Of a stretch of DNA of 60,657 nt, positions 1 through 8,581 are shown piece by piece. A program made the translations under genes and the position numbers. The stretch spans positions 1 to 60,657 of IMG/VR virus record IMGVR_UViG_3300028895_000276; one strand, given 5' to 3'. The notes beneath the pieces are model-generated. The model saw only the letters and a list, made by a program, of their open reading frames with translations. It searched no databases and was not told where the DNA came from. The stretch's first letter is position 1. Every line of letters starts with the position of its first letter. The stretch is from a virus.

Positions 1-144
1 GAAAAGCTCTACCCACTCAGCGTCGACAAACTCGCGGTCGTAATGGTCGGAGAGATTCGAGACCACCGGGACCGAGCTTATGTCATAGGTCGCTAGCTCC
101 AACATCCAAATGTCGCCCGCCACCGCTATGTCTTGCGTAAGCGC
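1..144. repeat. Terminal direct repeat (circular overlap), left copy
   Basis: These 144 bases are identical to 60514-60657 at the other end. The repeat lies inside a coding sequence that reads continuously across the join, which is what a closed circular or circularly permuted assembly gives. The unique length is then 60,513 bp. A true short terminal repeat in the virion cannot be excluded from sequence alone. Confidence 0.95.
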
Positions 145-621
145 CCGCGCCGCGCCACCGTCGACGCCGGTCAGAATCGCAAGCCGACAGGAATGGGCCG
201 GGACACTGGACAGCCCGCCGTAGTCGGTCAGAGCCGTGGGGAACTCCAGGACCGCCGCGCCGTAGTCTGGCGTGCCATCGTAAGCGTTGTCCGTGTTGTT
301 CTGGACAAGCACCACCGTGTCGGTCCTGCTTGCCGCGGGCGTGCTGGGGGTGAAGTCCACATTCGACGTGCCGGATGGCGTGGTCGTGTCCTCGTTTAGG
401 AATCCGTGCCCGCGCACAAGCGCTCCACCAGCCGCAACGCGGATAGTCACGCCGCTCGGGTTCGTGACTTCCAAGGCGTCGTGGATTGCATAGAACACGC
501 CGTGGTCCGCCTCATTCCTCACTTGCAGATTCAGAAGCCTGGCCCACTGGTTAGCCGTGTAGCCGCCCGCGTCGGGATAGGTGATTTGCCGCCCTTGCTG
601 GGGTCTTGAGATTTGCGTCAT
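1..621 (-). CDS. Virion/baseplate-type protein, 5' part of the gene that spans the join
   Basis: The ATG at 621-619 follows a GTAGGAGAG ribosome site. The frame stays open to base 1 and continues at 60513 down to the stop at 60031, giving 367 residues on the circle. The N-terminus (MTQISRPQQGRQITYPDAGG, then an Asn-Gln-Trp-Ala-Arg-Leu-Leu segment and a run on tyrosine, 'FYAI' and 'GAL') resembles baseplate or receptor-binding virion proteins of siphophages that begin with a short helical segment and then a beta domain. The C-terminal half, in the other window piece, ends in a beta domain like those in the neighbouring gene at 631-1806. It lies between the Dit and Tal-like genes, so a tail-tip role is likely. 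Exact function is unknown. Confidence 0.7.
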   Translation of the reverse strand, partial: MTQISRPQQGRQITYPDAGGYTANQWARLLNLQVRNEADHGVFYAIHDALEVTNPSGVTIRVAAGGALVRGHGFLNEDTTTPSGTSNVDFTPSTPAASRTDTVVLVQNNTDNAYDGTPDYGAAVLEFPTALTDYGGLSSVPAHSCRLAILTGVDGGAARALTQDIAVAGDIWMLELATYDISSVPVVSNLSDHYDREFVDAEWVELF

Positions 622-630
622 TTCGCTCTC

Positions 631-1806
631 CTACGGTGCTAGCTCGTACTCAACAACAAAGCCCAGGACGTGAACCGGGCCAGCGATTGTGTCAGCCGGG
701 TCGGTAGCGTCTCTTCCGAACTCCAACGTCAGAACGTCGCCGGGTAGCTGGTCAGCGTAAGCGAAGAGCCCGTCGTATTCGGGGGAACCGACAGAGACCA
801 TGAGCGGTGCCACCGAGAAAGGTTCGGTAGTATCACCGCCGCCAGTCGCCGTCCATCCTCTAGCCGGCAACCTAAACCACGCAGCTTTCGACGTCCAGAA
901 TAGTTCGCCGGATTCGTCGACAGATTCGACCACCGCCCGGACGCTTACGCCGTTTCCCCAGTCTACAGGAAGAACAGCGTCGCCCATAGCTACCGCCCAT
1001 GCGTTGTCAGGAAGCTCGACCACCGAGCGCCCTTGCGCCGTACCCGACCACCAGCGACTCTCGCCATACGTGGTCGCCTGAATCTCACCGCCCGTTGTCT
1101 TGTTGAGTCCGACGTCAGCCGGAATCCACAGCGTCTTGTTGCCGTTGGCTACTTCGACAGAGACCGCCGCGACGGAGTCCGCGGTCGTGTACTTGACCAC
1201 GAAGCCCAGAACGTGAACCGGACCAGCGATTGTATCCGCCGCGCCGGTCGCGTCTCTCATAACTTCAAGCGAAAGGGAATAGCCGGGCGCCAGAGGAAGC
1301 GCCGCAATCCGCGTTGTCGGTCCGGTCTCTTGCCGTTGCCACTTGTACACAAAATCCGTGAGCATCGCCGGGCTTGAACTTCCGCCGGTAGGACCCGTCA
1401 GAGAAGCCCAGGCCGTCTTGACCAGAACCTCGGACGTCCCCAACTCTTCCTCGTTCTCTGTGATAACGTTGACAGAGACAGCCCCGCCGAAGTCCTCAGG
1501 TAAAATGACGTGCCCGACAGCAATGGACAGCGCCCCATCAGGCAACGAAACGACGGGGTAACCCGCCGCAATGTTTGCCCGGTAGGTACTGAATCCGTGA
1601 GGAATCGCCCAGAGCTGCCGGTCTCCTGTCAAGTTGTAGCCAGCCGTAGCAGGTACGTACAGACTCTTAATGCCATCCACAGAGACCGCTCTGACTTCAC
1701 CGGGCGGAAGCCGTCGCGCCGCACTTGCGCCGGAATCCATACCCAAGACAACAAGAACCAAAACCGTAGCAAGTATTCCACTTACGAATCTAAGCCATTT
1801 AGACAC
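631..1806 (-). CDS. Tandem-repeat beta-domain protein with N-terminal hydrophobic leader
   Basis: The chosen start is the GTG at 1806, 6 bases after an AGGAGGCGAC ribosome site and 8 bases after the Dit stop; the frame opens further upstream but lacks a site there. This gives 391 residues. The product begins MSKWLRF followed by a hydrophobic stretch of about 18 residues ending in ASAA, like a signal peptide or membrane anchor. The rest is two copies of a domain of about 180 residues, each ending in the shared string DTIAGPVHVLGFVV. Position between Dit and the baseplate-type gene argues for a tail-tip or surface-exposed protein. The leader is unusual for a virion protein. Confidence 0.7.
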   Translation of the reverse strand: MSKWLRFVSGILATVLVLVVLGMDSGASAARRLPPGEVRAVSVDGIKSLYVPATAGYNLTGDRQLWAIPHGFSTYRANIAAGYPVVSLPDGALSIAVGHVILPEDFGGAVSVNVITENEEELGTSEVLVKTAWASLTGPTGGSSSPAMLTDFVYKWQRQETGPTTRIAALPLAPGYSLSLEVMRDATGAADTIAGPVHVLGFVVKYTTADSVAAVSVEVANGNKTLWIPADVGLNKTTGGEIQATTYGESRWWSGTAQGRSVVELPDNAWAVAMGDAVLPVDWGNGVSVRAVVESVDESGELFWTSKAAWFRLPARGWTATGGGDTTEPFSVAPLMVSVGSPEYDGLFAYADQLPGDVLTLEFGRDATDPADTIAGPVHVLGFVVEYELAP

Positions 1807-1814
1807 GTCGCCTC

Positions 1815-3032
1815 CTAGATTGTCCCGTACCGATTCCGCCAAGTCAGGTTGACGGCGCTCGTTGGCGCCGCTCCTGAGAATTCTACCGTGAGCGTGTTAA
1901 CACGGTCATTAGCTGCATCTTGTGAAATGATGAACCCGGAAACGTCGCCGGTTAGGTACATGAAGAGGTCATCGCCCGCCGCGTTCGTCGCCGTTAGGTT
2001 CAAGGTGTCAATGGTCACCACCTCGCCAGCGCCCACCGCGTAGTTGAAGCTGATTTGCGACGCCAGCGGGTTGTTCTTGATGAGGGTGTCTTCCGCTGGA
2101 CCCGTGATCGTAATAACAGGAACCGCACCCTCGTGTCCCCAGTAGGGAATGGCTATGTCATCGCTTACGAAACTGTCAGCGAAGAGCCACCGCTCGGTTC
2201 CCGGAGTCGCGCCAAACGCTGCTCCAGCGTCAGCCACCGCTACGCCAGACGAGCCATAGTCGAAGACCAGGTTCTCGAACTCGTTCGGAATCGCCCAGCT
2301 TTGGGACTGTTCCGCCCCGTACCAGAACGGATCGTTGGCCACGAACCGCAACACCTCGCTATAGCCATCTAGCGCCTGGTCACCACGATCGAACTGTGGC
2401 CCTAGCTCGCAAATACAATACAGATCGCGGTACGCCGGCTCCGTGCGAAACTCCCAGCCAATGCCGGTCTCGTCGTTGGTCATGTTGGTACCCAACGTCA
2501 CACGTCCATCGTGGTTAACCTCAGAGATCGCGTACGTACCGTCATCTGCAGCACTGCCCGATATCGTTAGCCGGCTGCCAGCACGCAACCCATAGTGAGC
2601 GAAGCGCGCCGTGATGCTCTGCACCTCGTCACTGCCGGCTGTCAGCACCAAGTCATGGCCGCGTACGACCATACCGCCGGCAAGCCACCTGCGGTAGATC
2701 AGCGGTGTGGGTTGGCTAGCAGCCGGGAAGAGCCTAGAAGGCCGCAGCAGATCCACCATATCCCATCTGACCTCTTGCTGCGCCAGGATACACCGTAGCT
2801 GCTCGACTATCACAACCTGGATGATACGGTTGTCATACCTGAAGTCTAGTAGCGTAGAGCCGTGCTGCAGCGGTCCGCGCTGTTCGATTATCCGGATAGG
2901 TGGCATCCCGAACCCGCTAGCAGACTGTAGCTGCGAGTGCGTCGCACCCAGCAGCGTCAGCAACGGATATTGGCGATAGGTACCATCTGGCATAGGTACG
3001 CGTATGAGGTCAGCTACGTCAAGATAGCTCAT
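1815..3032 (-). CDS. Distal tail protein (Dit-like)
   Basis: This 405-residue protein directly follows the tape measure gene; its ATG overlaps that stop. In siphophages this slot holds the Dit protein, which forms the hexameric ring joining tail tube and tip. Features that fit are the N-terminal region around RIIEQRGPLQHGSTLLDFRY, and the central RTEPAYRDLYCICELGPQFD followed by FVANDPFWYG, a segment typical of the Dit/phage-tail family ('NDPFWY'). The C-terminal part (LTWRNRYGTI at the end) looks like the galectin-like beta domain. Calling by context plus these segments is fairly safe; fine subfamily is not. Confidence 0.75.
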   Translation of the reverse strand: MSYLDVADLIRVPMPDGTYRQYPLLTLLGATHSQLQSASGFGMPPIRIIEQRGPLQHGSTLLDFRYDNRIIQVVIVEQLRCILAQQEVRWDMVDLLRPSRLFPAASQPTPLIYRRWLAGGMVVRGHDLVLTAGSDEVQSITARFAHYGLRAGSRLTISGSAADDGTYAISEVNHDGRVTLGTNMTNDETGIGWEFRTEPAYRDLYCICELGPQFDRGDQALDGYSEVLRFVANDPFWYGAEQSQSWAIPNEFENLVFDYGSSGVAVADAGAAFGATPGTERWLFADSFVSDDIAIPYWGHEGAVPVITITGPAEDTLIKNNPLASQISFNYAVGAGEVVTIDTLNLTATNAAGDDLFMYLTGDVSGFIISQDAANDRVNTLTVEFSGAAPTSAVNLTWRNRYGTI

Positions 3033-5719
3033 GCCGCTATCGCTCCTTTAGCTTCCATAGCGCTGAATTCTAAAGCCAGCCCACCAGGACGTAGCATACT
3101 CTGCGCCACTAGTGTGTACTGCGGACTGTAAGTCGTGTTGTTCTCGATCACGCTGCTACCCTGTCCGGGCATCGTGTACTGCCCACCGGTGTTAGAACCA
3201 GCCATCCCCGGTAGTACCATCTGTGGCTGTATCACCATCCTGTCCATATCCTTGGCGAAGTCAGCCCACGCTGTGTGGATAGGCAACGGTGACCCCGGTG
3301 TTGCCCAGTCTGGTAAGTCAGGTATCTTGATCTTGAAGCTAAACACCTTACCAGTGATCCAATTCCAGAAACCCTTGACCGCTGCGACTAGCTGATCCCA
3401 GTTCTCCTTCACTGGTGCGATGGCCGTTTCGATGCTGGTCATGGCCGATTCCCATATCAGACGGAACGCCTCGACCGCGTTCTGTAGCCGGACCTCTAGC
3501 CAGTCCTTGATTACCGCCCATATCGGCTCGATGATCTTCCAGGCTGCCTGGAAATCAGCCTTCATCTTGTTCCAGTCATCTTTCCACTTATTCATCAAGA
3601 GATCGATCCACGGCATCAAGTTATCGTTGATCCAACGTCCGATCTCTGCCCATAGGGTCTCGATGAAGTACCACGCGTTGCTAGTAGCTAGCTCGATGTC
3701 TGCCCAGATCTCTGTCCACTTGTTCCACAGATCCTCGACCGTAGGTATGAGCTTGCCTGTCACCCACTCGCTTAGGGTAGTCCAGATGTTCTCGATGGTA
3801 GCCCACGCATTCTCTAGTGCTGATTGAATAGCAGGCCATGCGGTATTTACCCAAAAGTCCTTGAGCGTAGCGAGTGCTGCGGGCACGTTCTCCTGCAGCC
3901 ACGTCCATACCTGTTCCAGTACTGGACGCGCTGTGCCGTCCCAAAACGCCGTGAGTGCCGAAGCTATACCGAGGAAATCCTCTTCCCATAGCTTACGTAG
4001 ACTGGCTACCACTGCGATAGCTAGGCCGATAGCCGCTACCACCGCCGCGATGGGCGCTAGGAACGACACCACAGCCGGCACTACCACGCCCAGTATGACA
4101 CCAGCTAGGACCACCAACACATCCTGTAGCGCGATGTTGTCTACCACCCACGCTCGTACGGTCTCGATGAGCGGCAGCACGTTCTCCTGCAGCCAGATCA
4201 CCGCTTCGACTATCGCGTACATGATGTCTGCTAGCCACTCCGGGAAGATGTCCTCCCACGGGTAGTCGATGCCGAACACGCCAGCTTGCATATCCTGGAA
4301 CAGCAATATCAGGCCGCCGATGATCTCTAGCACCGGCTGTGCGAACTCTGGCACGTGCGTTAGCCAGTCGTTCAGCAGATCACCGTCCTCTGATACCGCT
4401 AGCAGGTACTTAAGCACGCCACTTAAGCCCTCGCCTATGCTCTCGAAGATAGCTATCAGGGTAGGTCCGTGCGTCTCGACCATGCTAGCAACCCAGCCTA
4501 GCAGATCCGTCAGTACTGGCATCAGCGCCGTACCTATCTGGATCTTGATGGTCTCGACAGTGCCCTCGAATGCCTCCATCCGTCCTGCTAGCGTATCAGC
4601 CTTACGCGCCGCCTGCTCCTGTGTGGTGGCCGCTTCGGAGATCGCTTCCTCCATATCGCGCCACCCATCAGCACCAGCCTGTAGCAGCTTACCCATGCCG
4701 CGTTGACCTTGCTTCGTGAAGATGGTTGCCAACGCCGCGTCGCGCTCTGCAGCGCCCAGGTCGACGAACGCATCTTCGAACTCCTCCACGATGTTAACCA
4801 TGGGTTTCATCTGGCCGGTGACTGTGTCGCGTACCTCGATGCCGAGGTCAGCTAGCGCCTCCGCGCCGGCGTCTGTAGGTGCCTTCAGGCTGTCCAGTGC
4901 GTTTGCCACTGCTGTACCAGCGAAGGATCCTTCCATGCCCTGCATACTAAGGACTGCCAGCGCCGTGTTCATCTCTTCGATGGGGCGGTTGGCGCTCGAG
5001 AAAGACGTACTAGCCATCTGCCACGCGGCTGCCATCCCGGTAACGTCCGTCTTGGACGCATCCGCAGCCATCACCATGTTGTTGAGTGCGTCGTTCATGA
5101 ACTGCGCCTTGTCGGCGTCAGTATCTAGCTCACTCCCGAACGACGACAGCGCCACGGTAGCCAGACCGGATGCCGCAGCCATATCCAGCTCTGTGGCTGC
5201 TGCCATGTCGATAGAAGCACGCAGCGCACCGCCTAACTCAGCCGTGCCAGCTAGGTAGCCCTGCAGATCACCGAATACGAGGTTAGTGCTCAGACCAGAC
5301 TTATATAGCTCGATCAGCGATTCGGAAGCACCGGTGGCAGACACGCCTAGCAAGTCCGTGTCGCCACCCACCATGATAGCCGCATCGCGTAATGTGTCGA
5401 ACGACAAGCCGGTAGCGCTGGCCGCTATCTCCAGATCCGCCATCGAGGAGTCAAAGTCGATTGCCATGCCGACGCCCTCTTCGACGAAGTCGCCCATGGC
5501 CCTACCGGCACCGCGCACGGCGTTGACCGCCGAGTTAGCCGCGTTTACTAGAGTGTTACCTAGAGCAGTACCTAGTGTCGTGGACACGGTGCGCGACAAG
5601 AGGCTGCCGGTCTTGTCCAGACCCATCATCAGCTTGTCAGCACCACCCAGCGCCGACTTGAACTGTCCCCAGCCCTGAACTAGGAACTCGGTAACGAACT
5701 GCTCAGTCACTCCGGGCAT
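3029..5719 (-). CDS. Tail tape measure protein (TP901 type)
   Basis: With 896 residues this is the longest gene of the left arm. It sets tail length and is threaded through the tail tube. The N-terminal 350 residues are alanine/leucine-rich helices with the TP901-type pattern of small-residue helices (for example SFDTLRDAAIMVGGDTDLLG). Hydrophobic helices follow at about residues 530-580, and then repeated tryptophan-rich helical segments with the theme 'W..I...W..' through residue 790. At roughly 1.5 angstrom per residue the tail would be about 130 nm. The ATG at 5719 has a GGTGAGAT site. It follows the chaperone-like genes, as in other siphophages. Confidence 0.9.
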   Translation of the reverse strand: MPGVTEQFVTEFLVQGWGQFKSALGGADKLMMGLDKTGSLLSRTVSTTLGTALGNTLVNAANSAVNAVRGAGRAMGDFVEEGVGMAIDFDSSMADLEIAASATGLSFDTLRDAAIMVGGDTDLLGVSATGASESLIELYKSGLSTNLVFGDLQGYLAGTAELGGALRASIDMAAATELDMAAASGLATVALSSFGSELDTDADKAQFMNDALNNMVMAADASKTDVTGMAAAWQMASTSFSSANRPIEEMNTALAVLSMQGMEGSFAGTAVANALDSLKAPTDAGAEALADLGIEVRDTVTGQMKPMVNIVEEFEDAFVDLGAAERDAALATIFTKQGQRGMGKLLQAGADGWRDMEEAISEAATTQEQAARKADTLAGRMEAFEGTVETIKIQIGTALMPVLTDLLGWVASMVETHGPTLIAIFESIGEGLSGVLKYLLAVSEDGDLLNDWLTHVPEFAQPVLEIIGGLILLFQDMQAGVFGIDYPWEDIFPEWLADIMYAIVEAVIWLQENVLPLIETVRAWVVDNIALQDVLVVLAGVILGVVVPAVVSFLAPIAAVVAAIGLAIAVVASLRKLWEEDFLGIASALTAFWDGTARPVLEQVWTWLQENVPAALATLKDFWVNTAWPAIQSALENAWATIENIWTTLSEWVTGKLIPTVEDLWNKWTEIWADIELATSNAWYFIETLWAEIGRWINDNLMPWIDLLMNKWKDDWNKMKADFQAAWKIIEPIWAVIKDWLEVRLQNAVEAFRLIWESAMTSIETAIAPVKENWDQLVAAVKGFWNWITGKVFSFKIKIPDLPDWATPGSPLPIHTAWADFAKDMDRMVIQPQMVLPGMAGSNTGGQYTMPGQGSSVIENNTTYSPQYTLVAQSMLRPGGLALEFSAMEAKGAIAA

Positions 5720-5747
5720 ATCTCACCTGCCGATCTAGTCGGCGTGT

Positions 5748-6176
5748 CTAGTCCTCGTCTGCTGTGCTGGACATCGACATGATCGCCTTGCACAACTCCC
5801 ACGCTTCAGCTTCGTCTTCGACCACCTCGTGCAGCACCCACGCAGCCCGGACCGATCGCTGGTTCTCACTGCTCAGTCCCATTTCGACCAGCATCTCTGC
5901 CATCTCTTTAGGTGGGTCTGTTACGATGCCGTAGCCGAAGCAGTAGTTCATGATACCCATGACGGATCTGGTCTGTGACGACCTCAGACCGTTCTTGACG
6001 ATAGCAGCACGCACCTCGTCCTGCGAGTTGGCGTCTGCCAGATCCTTGTTGCCGGCGCTGAGCTTGATCATCAGCGATGTGAGCGGCAACGTGTTGACCT
6101 TCCTGCATACGATGGTCACGCCGCGTGCGGTGGTCACCTCTAGCGTGCCCGGTGCCTCTCCTGCCTTGGTTTGCAT
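5748..6176 (-). CDS. Probable tail assembly chaperone
   Basis: I start this at the ATG at 6176, which has an AAGGAGG site; the frame opens further upstream but into palindromic element D. The 142-residue product is acidic at the C-terminus (DEDEAEAWELCKA region, ending STADED) and has an internal helical core. It sits directly before the tape measure gene, where siphophages place the G/T chaperones that coat the tape measure. I see no heptanucleotide slippery site joining it to the upstream gene. The call is by position and general character. Confidence 0.5.
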   Translation of the reverse strand: MQTKAGEAPGTLEVTTARGVTIVCRKVNTLPLTSLMIKLSAGNKDLADANSQDEVRAAIVKNGLRSSQTRSVMGIMNYCFGYGIVTDPPKEMAEMLVEMGLSSENQRSVRAAWVLHEVVEDEAEAWELCKAIMSMSSTADED

Positions 6177-6194
6177 CCTACTGCCTCCTTGGTG

Positions 6195-6325
6195 ATGGTG
6201 GTCCTCGCTTCCGATGCCGTCCCGCTGCAACGGGAGATACTCTCCTTGCTCTTCGTGGTATCCTAAGCTATGTCAGGCCCTGTGTGAGCCGTCCCGTGCA
6301 AGGAAAATACCTTCCGTTAAAGCCG
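6195..6325 (-). repeat. Dispersed palindromic element, copy D
   Basis: One of five related intergenic elements of about 130 bp. On the minus strand it reads GGTATTTTCCTTGC (6311-6298), then the block ACGGGACGGC, a loop, then GCAAGGAGAGTATC (6249-6236) and CTCCCGTTGC. The two arms can pair as a long stem. It lies between the two chaperone-like tail genes, just upstream of the ribosome site of the second. See the matching copies at 14.9, 32.3, 38.0 and 49.6 kb. Confidence 0.85.
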
Positions 6326-7000
6326 ACGTCTACCGCCACGACCTTTATTGCTAGCCTCCCTGTCTGCCAACCACTTGATCTTGGCTAGAATCGCGTACTG
6401 TGCTACCACCTCGCTCTGCTCCGGTCCCGTCAGGCTGCAGAACTCCTGCCACGATAGATGCTGCTCGGTGGCCGCTAGACGTGCCTGCAAGACTGCGGAC
6501 ATCCGTGCGTCGCCACCGGTGATGCGGTACTGCTCTAGCGGTATGCCCTTCCACCTAGCGTCGAATGCTGCGTACGCCTCATCTAGACCTCGTTCTGTCA
6601 CGGTGCTTAGGTACAGGGTCTCTTCGACGACAGACACTAGGTCATCGCGTGACCCTAGTGCTATGTTCTGCAAGTACTCTATGGTGCTGTCCGTCGAGAT
6701 CCCGAGGTCATGCATCTCCAGCACCCGAGGATCCCGCCGCCAGTCAGCCGGCTCCACTATCAGCACCGAGTGTGCTAAGATGTTCAACTGCTCTAAGGCC
6801 ATCGAGACCCGGTATTCCTGCATAGCCGCCTGGTAGTCAGGATCATCTAGTACCGGCACCTCTTCCACGCCGCCGCCCAGCACGACCACCTCGCGTACCG
6901 GTGGCTGTGGCGCCGGCTGCGATACAGAGTATCTGTCGATCACGCGCCGGTCTATGCGCACGATTTCCAGCACTACGCCGGCGGACGTTATGTAGCGCAC
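6317..7000 (-). CDS. Probable tail assembly chaperone / minor tail protein
   Basis: This 227-residue protein starts at GTG 7000 with only a weak ribosome site. The N-terminus is a short beta-rich part with a proline linker (QPAPQPPVREVVVLGGG). The C-terminus, LSWQEFCSLTGPEQSEVVAQ then a helix with KIKWLAD, resembles the C-terminal region of tail chaperone T-type proteins ('W.EF..L..E.QS.VVA.Y'). It ends in a very basic tail (GRGGRRRL). It lies between the tail tube region and the tape measure, as a chaperone should. Function is inferred from this position and the C-terminal pattern. Confidence 0.5.
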   Translation of the reverse strand: MRYITSAGVVLEIVRIDRRVIDRYSVSQPAPQPPVREVVVLGGGVEEVPVLDDPDYQAAMQEYRVSMALEQLNILAHSVLIVEPADWRRDPRVLEMHDLGISTDSTIEYLQNIALGSRDDLVSVVEETLYLSTVTERGLDEAYAAFDARWKGIPLEQYRITGGDARMSAVLQARLAATEQHLSWQEFCSLTGPEQSEVVAQYAILAKIKWLADREASNKGRGGRRRL

Positions 7001-7012
7001 TCAGCACCAGTA

Positions 7013-7056
7013 TGACGGCAAGGCACAGAACCTAAGCCCTGTGCCTAGTACCGTCA
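7013..7056 (-). terminator. Hairpin after the tail tube/propeller gene
   Basis: TGACGG (7013) and AGGCACAG (7021-7028) pair with CTGTGCCT (7039-7046) and CCGTCA (7051-7056), giving a stem with one internal loop in the 68-base gap after the stop at 7069. There is no clear U-run on the minus strand, so it may be a partial terminator or a processing or stability hairpin that lowers downstream expression relative to the tail tube gene. Confidence 0.5.
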
Positions 7057-7068
7057 CGCTATGCTGCA

Positions 7069-8076
7069 CTACGAAATCACCGCGACGAAGCCGGTGTTGG
7101 CTCCATCCCCTCCAACAACGAGTGCGCGGTTGTTGTCGCAGCACACCACATCAGCCGGAGCATAGTCGGTGGTTAGAGCGTCGAAGCCAGTCTCCGCTAC
7201 CCACTGCCCCGTACCCCACCCAGTATTGCGATAGACCTTGTGCTGCGCTGGGAGTCCGTCACCGGTAGCCACGACGTAGGTAACCCCAGCCTTGTCGATG
7301 CTGCCGCAAGGACATGACGAGATCGCCGTGATCGCTGGCGAAGAATCGAGGTCGGGCAACTCTGCTTGCTGCGTCCAGGTCTCGCCGCCGTCTGTGGTCT
7401 GCCACAACTCGCCGTCATCGTTGCCGACCAGCACGTCGTTCTCACCGACGATCTCGATAGCGGTCAACGCGTCTGTGGCACTCGGTCCGGTCAGAGCAAA
7501 CCACGAGTAGCCGCCGTTCGTGCTCTTGATGATCGCGTTGCTCGCGCCGATCGCGTAGACCACGCTCGGGTTGCGTCGGCAGATCTTGACCTTGGTGAGG
7601 TTCTGTGCTGTGGCGCTGCCGCTCTCCACCTCTGTGTAGGTCTGTCCGTAGTCCGTGGACAACCATACTCGCCCGGTGCCACCAACGATAATGCACAAGG
7701 ACGGATGGACGCAGTCGCCGGCGTACGGTTCGTACGTTGCCATGGACGTAGCACCAGCAACGTAGGAGACAGAGCTACCCTTGTCGCCGGACACTGCCAG
7801 CGGTAGCGTCTCACCGCCGTTGATAACGGTCAGGAAATCGCCCACGCCGAAAACGTCCGAAGGATCCTCTGTGGTCCACGAGGTCAGGCCGATGCCGGAC
7901 CATTGCGAGAAGATGCCACCCTTCTCATTGACGTAGAGCCACGGTGAACCCTCGTTGCCAAGGACTGACACGATCGCAAACGCGCACTCCTCAGCTTCGG
8001 CGCAGCCCTTAGCACAGCCCTCGCCGTTGAGCGAGACTGCCGCTGCGATAGAGACATCTTGTGTGATCTCAGCCAT
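7069..8076 (-). CDS. Asp-box beta-propeller virion protein
   Basis: The start is the ATG at 8076 (MAEITQDVSIAAAV), 2 bases after the stop of the upstream gene. The frame extends further up but into that gene. The 335-residue product carries repeated Asp-box (BNR) motifs, S/T-x-D/N-x-G-x-T/S-W-like: STDYGQTYTEV near residue 140, STNGGYSWF near 180 and TTDGGETWTQ near 230. These sit on blades of a beta-propeller as in sialidases and sortilins; no catalytic sialidase Arg triad is evident. The N-terminal 60 residues are cysteine-rich. It immediately follows the gene at 8079 and is in the major tail protein slot, so it may be a tail tube protein with a propeller decoration, or half of a split one. 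Confidence 0.65.
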   Translation of the reverse strand: MAEITQDVSIAAAVSLNGEGCAKGCAEAEECAFAIVSVLGNEGSPWLYVNEKGGIFSQWSGIGLTSWTTEDPSDVFGVGDFLTVINGGETLPLAVSGDKGSSVSYVAGATSMATYEPYAGDCVHPSLCIIVGGTGRVWLSTDYGQTYTEVESGSATAQNLTKVKICRRNPSVVYAIGASNAIIKSTNGGYSWFALTGPSATDALTAIEIVGENDVLVGNDDGELWQTTDGGETWTQQAELPDLDSSPAITAISSCPCGSIDKAGVTYVVATGDGLPAQHKVYRNTGWGTGQWVAETGFDALTTDYAPADVVCCDNNRALVVGGDGANTGFVAVIS

Positions 8077-8078
8077 CT

Positions 8079-8567
8079 TTACGTACCTCCGCCGAAGGTT
8101 GATACAGCCATCGCCACGCGCCTGATCGTGCACTGACTGACGGCAGACCACGGCAAGCTGGTAACCAGCTCCTCTTCATCCTCAGACATCGAGGAGCCGC
8201 CCTTGTCGACGGTGTCTGCGTTGCCCATCACTGCACGAACGATCTTGTCCCATGAGTTGAACGCGCCTAGGTCGCGGCACGCGTGCCTGCGGTCGATGTC
8301 CCACAAGCACGTCTCCAGGTCATCACCGATACCAGCCGAAACCGATTCCTTGACGGTGAGCGTCGTGGTCACGAGACCGGGTGTGCCCTTGGTCGTGCCA
8401 GTCACCTGCAGGCCGCCATTCGGACCCTGACAGAACGTCGGATTCGTGCTACCCTTCTCCTCGACGATCCTGTCGATTGCGGCACAGCGCCCAGCCCACT
8501 GAAAAGGCTCCAGACCGTAGCTGCGCCGCGCCCATACGGTGTTCTGAGTAGTCGTAACGACATCCAT
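8079..8567 (-). CDS. Probable tail tube (major tail) protein or its N-terminal half
   Basis: The ATG at 8567 has a GGAGGG site 6 bases upstream; the longer frame does not. The 162 residues begin MDVVTTTQNTVWARRSYGLE, with WARRSYGLEPFQW at the front, and carry a beta-rich segment (GGLQVTGTTKGTPGLVTTTL). It ends at 8079, 2 bases before the Asp-box gene. The pair occupies the major tail protein position between neck and chaperone genes. The tight spacing suggests that the two products act together, perhaps as two parts of a tube subunit. Placement rather than a recognised domain supports the call. Confidence 0.5.
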   Translation of the reverse strand: MDVVTTTQNTVWARRSYGLEPFQWAGRCAAIDRIVEEKGSTNPTFCQGPNGGLQVTGTTKGTPGLVTTTLTVKESVSAGIGDDLETCLWDIDRRHACRDLGAFNSWDKIVRAVMGNADTVDKGGSSMSEDEEELVTSLPWSAVSQCTIRRVAMAVSTFGGGT

Positions 8568-8581
8568 GCTAAACCCTCCTG

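Noticed and set aside
133-399. 88-residue plus-strand frame
   Set aside because: Antisense to the join-spanning virion gene; no ribosome site and low-complexity basic product.
3861-5258. Several 130-180 residue plus-strand frames over the tape measure gene
   Set aside because: All are antisense to a clear tape measure protein; Ala/Ser-rich shadow composition.
6176-6317. Programmed frameshift joining the two chaperone-like genes
   Set aside because: The first gene ends before palindromic element D and no X-XXY-YYZ slip site was seen at its end; the genes are 140 bases apart.
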